From NCBI GenBank assembly GCA_945902075.1, contig CAMDMA010000019.1, positions 1 through 64,000 on the forward strand: 64,000 nt of DNA, written 5' to 3'. Made by a program: the position numbers and the translations under genes. Of the stretch, positions 1 to 6,704 are shown in pieces. Position 1 is the stretch's first letter; each line of letters opens with the position of its first letter. The notes under the pieces are model-generated. The model was not told where the DNA came from, searched no databases, and saw nothing but the letters and a program-made list of their open reading frames with translations. This DNA is from Candidatus Kuenenia stuttgartensis. Its GTDB lineage: Bacteria > Planctomycetota > Phycisphaerae > Phycisphaerales > SM1A02.

Positions 1-913
1 CGAGAAACCTCCACTGCTTGATCTGCGCCACGCTCTCGACCGCTGCGGGCCGTGAGAGATCCGAGCCGCACTCGGTGCAGTGCACTGGGCGCAGGCGCGC
101 AAGCAGTTGCCTGCACGCGCGGCAGCGCTCCTGCCACGCGGGACGCGCAGCGCCCGACATGGCGAAGAACGGCGCGGCGACCGCGATTCCAAGCGCAAGG
201 ATGACATCCTTCACCGGCATGTAGGATCCGCCCATCAGTGTTGGCATCAGGGTGGGCATCGAGGCGAAGACGAACATCATCGGAATGAAGACGATGGATG
301 CGCGCAGTCCGGCGAGATAGCGCTCGCGGAACGGTCGTTCCGAGTCGGCGGCGACCGCACTTCCGCGCAGAACGAAGCGCTGAAGCCGTGCACGTACACC
401 GCGTGGCGCATCGGAGGCCGGCAGACTGGCGTTGAGGCGGCCGACCGCGAGCAGCATGTCACGACGAGCGATCGCTTGCCAGCACTCGACGAGCGCTCCT
501 TGCACGTCGCGCGAGATTCCGTGACGGCAGCGTGGCGCGAAGCCATCGGTGTTGCGTGGCGCGCACGCATCGCCGCACGTCGGACAGACACAGCCGCACT
601 CCACGCGCACGCGCGCGACCGCACGGGCGAAGCGTCGGAGCGAGCGCACGTTTCTGATCGCGAGCACCGTGTTGATCGGCACGATGGCAACCCAGAACAG
701 TCGGCCCAATGGACCGATCCATCCCGAGCCGCCGGTCGAGCGGTTCCATGCATCAAGACTGAGGAACGCCACGGCGCAGACGAGCACCGGAACGATCATG
801 AGCAGGGGGATCAGGTACAAACTCCGACGCGCCTGACGCTCACAGCGTTCGACGAAGCCGTTCCATTCGGAATCGGAGATGGTCCAGCCGCTTCGCGGTT
901 CTTCCGTGGACAT
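1..913 (-). CDS. Membrane protein with paired-cysteine zinc-ribbon motifs (3' end beyond window)
   Basis: The frame is open from an ATG at 913 to the window edge, giving about 304 residues with no stop, so the gene is partial. An SD-like GGAGG lies about 12 bases upstream of the start. Hydrophobic segments are visible near residues 33-53, 65-85 and 210-260. A cysteine cluster (CGCVCPTCGDAC) sits near residue 110, and a second set (CRAC, later CTEC) lies near the visible C-terminus, so it resembles zinc ribbons joined to a membrane anchor. I do not recognise a family. It lies downstream of the RNase Y gene on the same strand but behind that gene's terminator, so it probably has its own promoter. 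Function unknown. Confidence 0.75.
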   Translation of the reverse strand, partial: MSTEEPRSGWTISDSEWNGFVERCERQARRSLYLIPLLMIVPVLVCAVAFLSLDAWNRSTGGSGWIGPLGRLFWVAIVPINTVLAIRNVRSLRRFARAVARVRVECGCVCPTCGDACAPRNTDGFAPRCRHGISRDVQGALVECWQAIARRDMLLAVGRLNASLPASDAPRGVRARLQRFVLRGSAVAADSERPFRERYLAGLRASIVFIPMMFVFASMPTLMPTLMGGSYMPVKDVILALGIAVAAPFFAMSGAARPAWQERCRACRQLLARLRPVHCTECGSDLSRPAAVESVAQIKQWRFL

Positions 914-945
914 TGGGTCACGATACCTCCGCGGAGAAAGGGAGG

Positions 946-989
946 AAAAAGGAATCGAGCCTCGCGCGTGGTGAACGCACGAGGCTCGA
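946..989 (-). terminator. Rho-independent terminator of the RNase Y gene
   Basis: A perfect 10-bp stem (955-964 with 980-989) is followed on the minus strand by TTCC and then five T (946-950). It lies just past the RNase Y stop and upstream of the next gene's start, which separates the two transcription units. Confidence 0.8.
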
Positions 990-1016
990 GACTGCATCAG
1001 AACAGTTCCGTCACGC

Positions 1017-2663
1017 TTACCGCGCGATCGCTTCCGCGCGAGTCTCTCGCAGCACCGTCACCTTGATCTCGCCAGGGAAGGTCATCTCAGCCTCGACACG
1101 CTTCGCGATCGCCTCTGCGATCTGGAACGCGGTCGCGTCATCCGCCTTCTTCGCGTTGAGGATCACGCGAATCTCGCGACCCGCTTGGATTGCGTGCGCC
1201 TCATCGACGAACGGCTGCTCGCGGGCGATCGCTTCGAGCTGCTCAAGTCGCTTGATGTACATCTCCATCGACTCGCGCCGCGCACCGGGGCGCGCACCAG
1301 AAATCGCATCGGCGGCCATGATGATGGGCGTGTAGGCAGTCGTCGCAGGAATGTCGCCGTGGTGGCCACCGCAGGCGTTGAGCACAGCCTCGCTCTTTTC
1401 GCCGAACTTCTTGAGGAACTCCATTCCGATCGCCGGGTGGCCGCCCTCCATTTCATGATCCATAGCCTTGCCGATGTCGTGCAGGAGTCCGGCGCGTCGC
1501 GCGATCGAGCCGTTGAGCCCGAGTTGGTCGGCAATCATCTGCGAGAGGAACGCAACCTCAATCGAGTGGCGCAGCACATTTTGGCCGTAACTCGTACGGA
1601 AGTGCATCTTGCCGAGTGCCTCGATGATCTTTGGATGAAGCCCCCGAACGTCGGCTTCGACGACGGCGTCGTTACCGACCTTCACGATCTTCTCTTCGAT
1701 ATCGCGCTTGGTCTGCTCGACGAGTTCCTCGATACGCGTCGGGTGAATGCGTCCGTCGGCAACAAGTCGTTGCAGTGCTTCGGCTGCGATCGCTTGGCGC
1801 ACGCGGTCAAAGCATGAGACGCTGATCACGCCCGGGGTATCGTCGACGAGAATGTCGGCACCGGTCGCCTTCTCAATCGCACGAATGTTGCGGCCTTCGC
1901 GGCCGATGATGCGGCCCTTCATATCTTCGCTGGTGATCTTGATGGATCGCACCGTTGACTCGCCGACATTCTCCGCGGCGTAGCGTTGGATCGACATCAG
2001 CGTGATTTCGCGTGCCTTGCCCTTTGCATCGCGCGTTGCCTCGTCAAGGATGCGCTGCCGCAGCGATGCGCCATCATGCTCGCTCTGCTCGCGGACTTCG
2101 GTCATGTAGAGTTCGCGGGCCTCGTCCAAAGTGAGTCCGGAGAGTTTGGACAATGCACCGCGGAGCTCGGTCCGGGTTCGCTCGTTCTCGTCGGTGACCC
2201 GCTTCAGTTCGTCTTCTTGCTTTCGAAGGTCGGCCTCGCGGTTGTCGATGCGCTTCTCGCGGGCGTCGATCGACTCAAGCTTTCGATCGAGGGTTTCCTC
2301 ACGTTTTGCTGCACGCGCAAGGCTTTCATCGAGTTTCGCCTGCGTCGCCTTCGACTCGCGGTCGATCGACGCGCGCTTTTCCGAAGACTGCTTCTCGGCG
2401 GCGAGCTCGACTTCACGGGCCTTCTTTTCGGACTCGCTGCGGATTGCGCCCGCGGTGAGATCAGCTTGCGCCTTGGCGTCGGCGAGCATTCGATCAGCTT
2501 CCGCGCGCGCGGCCTTGATGCCGCGTCCGGAGGCAAATGTGAGGATCACAATGCCAACGACGGCTCCGACAATAAGCGCGATGCCTGCAGCCACAAGCAA
2601 AGTTGCGATTCCGAATTCATCGGAGTTACTCGGGAGTGGATTGGTCTGAAGAAGGATGGGCAC
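1017..2663 (-). CDS. rny: Ribonuclease Y
   Basis: RNase Y is a membrane-anchored endoribonuclease that starts mRNA decay. The protein shows the full family order: one N-terminal membrane helix (about residues 17-43), a long charged coiled coil (about 45-190), a KH RNA-binding domain with GRIIGREGRN (250-259), and an HD phosphohydrolase domain with the metal-binding pair in LLHDIGKAMDHE (His395-Asp396). Length, about 548 residues, is slightly above the usual 510-520. I chose the GTG at 2663 because a GGAGG lies five bases before it. An in-frame TTG at 2675 would place that GGAGG inside the coding region. The gene ends at a strong terminator. Confidence 0.95.
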   Translation of the reverse strand: MPILLQTNPLPSNSDEFGIATLLVAAGIALIVGAVVGIVILTFASGRGIKAARAEADRMLADAKAQADLTAGAIRSESEKKAREVELAAEKQSSEKRASIDRESKATQAKLDESLARAAKREETLDRKLESIDAREKRIDNREADLRKQEDELKRVTDENERTRTELRGALSKLSGLTLDEARELYMTEVREQSEHDGASLRQRILDEATRDAKGKAREITLMSIQRYAAENVGESTVRSIKITSEDMKGRIIGREGRNIRAIEKATGADILVDDTPGVISVSCFDRVRQAIAAEALQRLVADGRIHPTRIEELVEQTKRDIEEKIVKVGNDAVVEADVRGLHPKIIEALGKMHFRTSYGQNVLRHSIEVAFLSQMIADQLGLNGSIARRAGLLHDIGKAMDHEMEGGHPAIGMEFLKKFGEKSEAVLNACGGHHGDIPATTAYTPIIMAADAISGARPGARRESMEMYIKRLEQLEAIAREQPFVDEAHAIQAGREIRVILNAKKADDATAFQIAEAIAKRVEAEMTFPGEIKVTVLRETRAEAIAR

Positions 2664-2826
2664 GCTTGCCTCCAAGCAAAAAGGACTACTCGCCGGGTGC
2701 CTCCTGCACCGGCCCTGCGTGCGCCGAATGTGATCGTCCAGAGAATTCTGCGGTGCTTCAGCTCGTCAGGATCCGGCCGTGATGCCATTGGCAACGGCGT
2801 TCAAATGTCGCCCACATCGCGCATTC

Positions 2827-3013
2827 GCAGGATGTGGGAAGACCCAAGAGGAATCCGACATGCGTCGCATGCCGCCGGTTCCGGGGGTTGTGAAGAGTTT
2901 CGCGCACGGTTCTCACACTGCTGCCCAAACGGGCTTTGTGCTGGATCGATCTATCCCACGCGCGCTCAGGGAGCTTGCGTGAGGGACGGGATTCTTTTGG
3001 GAACCCATCCTGC
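2827..3013 (+). ncRNA. Candidate structured RNA, about 187 nt, class unknown
   Basis: This sits in the gene-free stretch 2664-3166 between divergent rny and the ABC permease. The ends pair: 2827-2834 with 3006-3013 (8 bp), two more pairs after a bulged T2835, then 2843-2856 with 2988-3001 (13 of 14 pairs, three of them G-U). The G-U pairs work only for a plus-strand RNA. Inside the closing helix are hairpins at 2859-2871, 2914-2940 (GCCC/GGGC core) and 2957-2981. No long protein frame with family features is present. It may be a free small RNA or a leader of the permease gene, whose ATG is 154 bases downstream. I see no RNase P, tmRNA or SRP signature. No clear T-tract follows. Confidence 0.45.
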
Positions 3014-3166
3014 AAACGGTCGCGAACGGCGTTGGGCCTATTCGACGAGCCGGGAATGTTTCGGTCGGCTTAGTACCCACGAGGGGTGGCCGCCCGGTCC
3101 GCGTCCGCGGACTTGTGAAGTATCGGTGTCCTGCACGAACTGTCAAGGTAGGATGCGGATCCGCGC

Positions 3167-4999
3167 ATGCCTGCTCTCCTCCACTGGCTTTCAAACCTCC
3201 TCCCAACGAACCCCATTGCGGTCCGCATTGTCTCGGGTGGGTCGAAGCGGTCGCGACATCTTCTACTCCGGGCGGGTTACCTCGCGATCATGATCGCCAT
3301 CCTGCTCATCGGCCTCCTTGGCGGAGAAAGCACGATGAAGCAACTTGCAACCCGTGGGGCAAGCGCGTTCTCGGTCGTCTCATTTGGGCAGGTGGCGTTG
3401 ATCTGCGTGCTCACCCCGATCTTCATGGCGGGAGCGATTGTCCAAGAGGCAAGCCCAAGGACCTGGGACATTCTGCTGACAACGCCGTTGGGAAACCTTC
3501 AAATTGTTCTAGGAAATCTTTTTGGGCGGCTTTTCTTCATCCTCGCACTCCTTTTGTCCACACTTCCGTTGTTCGTGTTGACCCAGTTCTTTGGCGGGGT
3601 CCCCGGAAACTCGATCCTGATGAGCTACTCGATCGCGGCGTCGAGTGCCCTGATCGTGGCAACAACCGCGGTCACGCTCTCGGTGACCCGAAGCGGGGGC
3701 AAGCGCGCGGTACTCGTCTTTTACGCAGCGGTCGTGATGTACCTGTTTGCGACCTACGCCGCCGACGCGTACGCGCGGACCCAGGCCGCGATTGGCGTCG
3801 GCTCGGGGACGACACGCACAACCGTGTTCACTGCTTTGAATCCGTTCCTCGCACTCGAGAGCGCGTTGCGTTCGACCAGTTACGTTCCATACGCCGCGAG
3901 CGACGTGCCTTTTCCTCCGTTGACGCCGATCTACACCAGTCCAGCGACCTCATTTTGCATCATGTGCATCGCTCTGAGCTTTGCGATGGTGCTGTGGTCG
4001 ACGCTCAGACTCCGAGTCATTGGAACACGTGGGCCGCAGGTCATTTGGTGGCGGGCGCTTGTCGGGTCGGGGCCAGGATCAAGCGGCACGCGAGAGTCGA
4101 GGCGCGTCGGGAGCAATCCGATCGCATGGCGCGAGCGCATGCTGCGTACCCAATCGATCGGTGGCCTCTTCGGCCGTTGGGCCTTTCTCGCAATTGGCGC
4201 GTGCGTGGGTTTCGTGCTTTGCGGGCTTCATCGCCAAGGAGTGTTAAACGGGAGCGAAATGCGTTTGGCGCTTCTCGGCGTGGTCGGTGCGGAGATCGTC
4301 GTGGTGCTGCTCACGGCGATCAGCCTGAGCGCAACCGCCGTCAGTCGTGAGCGCGAGGATGGCACGCTCGACATCCTGCTCACGACGCCGATTCAACCGG
4401 GCCCGTATCTCGCGGGCAAACTCACCGGGATCGTGCAATTCCTCATCCCCATGCTTGCGGTGCCGTTCGTCACCCTTGGGTCGGTTGCGATCTATGTAAT
4501 GGCCAACGGGTTTGGCGCGGCACAGGGCGTCATGGTGTCGAGTTCGATTGGCATCGCGACGGTCAACCTTCCACTGATTCTTCCGGAAGGCGCGGTCCTT
4601 GTGCTCGTCGATCTTATCGCGGCCGTCAGTTTCGCGATCATGATCGGTCTGCAGTGGTCGCTCCGCACCAAGGGAACGATCGGCTCTGTGATGGCCGCGA
4701 TCGGCGTGATCGGTGCCATTGGGCTTGTGCTCGGAGCGTGCGCGACAGCATTCGGAGCAAATGTTCCGTATGTCGGCGCTGCGCTTGCGGCAATGAGCCC
4801 GCTCAATCTGCTGTTCGCCACCGTCGATCCAGCAGCTGCGATCCGCGGAAGCCTCGAAAATCCGCAGGCTGCTCGCACAAGCCTTGTCATCGGGACGATC
4901 GGAGCCTCGCTCGCTTTTGGAGCGGCGTGCTTCGCCATGCACTCGACAATGAAGAAGAACTTCATGATGACGGTGCGCCGACTTGCGGGTACCAGTTAG
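3167..4999 (+). CDS. Double-length ABC-2 type transporter permease
   Basis: A 610-residue integral membrane protein. It carries the same permease pattern twice. A first half has TWDILLTTPL followed by a membrane-helix block (about residues 100-150). A second half has EREDGTLDILLTTPI followed by a similar block (about residues 395-440). The motif preceded by an acidic stretch is typical of ABC-2/NatB-like exporters. The two halves therefore look like a tandem duplication that joins both membrane domains in one chain. No ATP-binding subunit is encoded next to it: the upstream neighbour is divergent rny and the downstream gene is a secreted protein. The ATPase would have to come from elsewhere. 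Substrate unknown. Confidence 0.85.
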   Translation: MPALLHWLSNLLPTNPIAVRIVSGGSKRSRHLLLRAGYLAIMIAILLIGLLGGESTMKQLATRGASAFSVVSFGQVALICVLTPIFMAGAIVQEASPRTWDILLTTPLGNLQIVLGNLFGRLFFILALLLSTLPLFVLTQFFGGVPGNSILMSYSIAASSALIVATTAVTLSVTRSGGKRAVLVFYAAVVMYLFATYAADAYARTQAAIGVGSGTTRTTVFTALNPFLALESALRSTSYVPYAASDVPFPPLTPIYTSPATSFCIMCIALSFAMVLWSTLRLRVIGTRGPQVIWWRALVGSGPGSSGTRESRRVGSNPIAWRERMLRTQSIGGLFGRWAFLAIGACVGFVLCGLHRQGVLNGSEMRLALLGVVGAEIVVVLLTAISLSATAVSREREDGTLDILLTTPIQPGPYLAGKLTGIVQFLIPMLAVPFVTLGSVAIYVMANGFGAAQGVMVSSSIGIATVNLPLILPEGAVLVLVDLIAAVSFAIMIGLQWSLRTKGTIGSVMAAIGVIGAIGLVLGACATAFGANVPYVGAALAAMSPLNLLFATVDPAAAIRGSLENPQAARTSLVIGTIGASLAFGAACFAMHSTMKKNFMMTVRRLAGTS

Positions 5000-5072
5000 C
5001 TCATTCGTGAGATCGATTTACTGAGGTCGCCATCGACGACGTCATTTGGCAACGCACCACTCCGGAGGCACC

Positions 5073-6590
5073 ATGTTCACACTCACGCTCACCCTCGCAC
5101 TTTCTGTCATCGCCCCCGCACCCGTCGCTTTGGAGAAGCCGGAGCCAGGGACATCACTGACCGTGTACTCCTCGGCGGATCCCGCCGGATTCAATCCGCA
5201 ACAATTCGTGCAGCAACAGCGCAACAGCGGAGCCGACAACGTGTGGGGAGTTCCGGGTTACGGCGTGGTGAAGGTCGTTCGCAAGGTGGCGATTCCAAAG
5301 GGTATCGGCGAGCTCGCGTTCACTGATGTCGCAGCTTGGATTGATCCGACCACCGTTTCGTTTGTCGATCTCGACGACGACTCGACCACAGTGCTTGAGC
5401 AGAACTTCCAGTTCGACCTCGTGAGCCCATCCAAACTGATGGAACGGTACATCGGCCGCAGCGTCACGCTCGCGGTTCCGATGGGTGAGGGCGTGTCGAA
5501 TGTCACAGGGGAACTGCTCAGCGCGAATCAGGGACAACTCGTGCTGAAGACTGCCGATGGAATCAAGATCATTCCGATGGGTGGCGCGCAGGTCACGCTC
5601 GGCGAACTTCCTGGTGGCCTTCTCACCAAACCAACGCTCGTGTGGAAACTCGCGGGTGGTACCGGTGGCGAGCATCTTATTCGTACGACCTATCAAACGG
5701 CCGGTATGACGTGGCGGTCAGATTACAACATCGTGCTCAACGGCTCAGACACTTCTGGATCGCTCAACGGATGGGTCACGCTCATGAACCTCTCCGGCGC
5801 GTCCTACGAAAACACAGAGCTCAAACTCGTCGCGGGCGACGTCCACAAGGTCGAGCCGCGCCCAGTCTACGCGGCAAGGGGCGGCGTGATGAAGATGGAG
5901 GCGATGGCGATGGCGGATGCCTCCGGATTCGCGGAGAAAGAGTTTGCCGACTTCCACCTGTACACGTTGCCGCGCCGCACCGATGTGCTTCAGAATTCGA
6001 CGCAGCAGATCGCGTTGTTTCCGCCGGTCGATGGGTTTAAGGTCAAGAAGGAACTGGTCTTCGATTTCGCTTCCGGAATGGGCACGCCGGGCGTGCCGAT
6101 TCTTGATCGCGACTTCAATATCGCAGGCAAAGCCAAGCCCGCGATCCTCGTGAGTTTCGAGAACAAGAAGGACAATGAACTTGGCATGCCGCTTCCTGCG
6201 GGCAAGATTCGGGTCTACAAAGAAGACCCCGCGGACGGAACACTCGAGTTCATCGGCGAAGATCTCATCGCCCACACGCCGCGGAATGAGACAGTGAAGA
6301 TTCGACTCGGCGAGGCGTTCGATGTCGTTGGCGAACGTACGCGCACCGACTTCACCATCGACAACGCGGGCAAGCGGATGACTGAGACATTTCGAATTGA
6401 GGTACGTAACCAGAAGTCTGCGCAGCAGAAGGTGCGTGTGATCGAGCGGCTTTACCGGTGGACGAACTGGCAGATCGATCAGAAAAACATCAATTTCGAA
6501 AAGCTCGACTCGAGCACCATCGCCTTTGATCTCGACGTTCCGCCTGAAGGATCGAAGACGATTACCTATCGAGTTGTGTACACGTGGTGA
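5073..6590 (+). CDS. Secreted DUF4139-type protein
   Basis: About 505 residues, with an N-terminal signal peptide (MFTLTLTLALSVIAPAPVA). The body matches what I know of DUF4139-containing proteins: an early VPGYGVVKVVRKVAIPKG strand region, mostly beta content, and a C-terminal half with the paired-strand pattern ending in EGSKTITYRVVYTW. Members are secreted proteins of unsettled function, sometimes annotated as mucoidy-inhibitor-like. I chose the ATG at 5073 because CCGGAGG lies five bases upstream and the signal peptide starts there. An upstream TTG at 5046 lacks such support. It follows the permease by 73 bases on the same strand and may share its transcript. Confidence 0.8.
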   Translation: MFTLTLTLALSVIAPAPVALEKPEPGTSLTVYSSADPAGFNPQQFVQQQRNSGADNVWGVPGYGVVKVVRKVAIPKGIGELAFTDVAAWIDPTTVSFVDLDDDSTTVLEQNFQFDLVSPSKLMERYIGRSVTLAVPMGEGVSNVTGELLSANQGQLVLKTADGIKIIPMGGAQVTLGELPGGLLTKPTLVWKLAGGTGGEHLIRTTYQTAGMTWRSDYNIVLNGSDTSGSLNGWVTLMNLSGASYENTELKLVAGDVHKVEPRPVYAARGGVMKMEAMAMADASGFAEKEFADFHLYTLPRRTDVLQNSTQQIALFPPVDGFKVKKELVFDFASGMGTPGVPILDRDFNIAGKAKPAILVSFENKKDNELGMPLPAGKIRVYKEDPADGTLEFIGEDLIAHTPRNETVKIRLGEAFDVVGERTRTDFTIDNAGKRMTETFRIEVRNQKSAQQKVRVIERLYRWTNWQIDQKNINFEKLDSSTIAFDLDVPPEGSKTITYRVVYTW

Positions 6591-6675
6591 GTCGGCAGCG
6601 GCTTTACCGCGGCTCAATGAGATTTTCGCACAGTCTTGATCCCCCGAAAGCCGCGCACACATTCAACATCACGAA

Positions 6676-6704
6676 CCTCCGGGCTCCAAACCCGGAGGGT
6701 TTTT
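6676..6704 (+). terminator. Terminator-like hairpin whose 3' arm contains the next gene's Shine-Dalgarno
   Basis: A perfect 8-bp stem CCTCCGGG/CCCGGAGG (6676-6683 with 6691-6698) has a 7-base loop and is followed by G and five T, immediately before the ATG at 6705. It looks like the terminator of the DUF4139 gene. The GGAGG of its 3' arm is also the ribosome-binding site of the next gene. Confidence 0.65.

Noticed and set aside
80-1066. Long open frame on the plus strand opposite the partial membrane protein and the rny 3' end.
   Set aside because: It is rich in Arg, His and Ala without any domain and crosses the rny terminator. The minus-strand frame has membrane helices, cysteine motifs and an SD. 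GC-rich codon use explains the shadow frame.
2827-3013. Identification of the structured RNA as RNase P RNA, tmRNA or SRP RNA.
   Set aside because: The conserved RNase P core (GAGGAAAGTC and ACAGA), a tmRNA tag frame and the SRP GGAAG/AGCAG loop are absent. 6S RNA cannot be excluded by eye.
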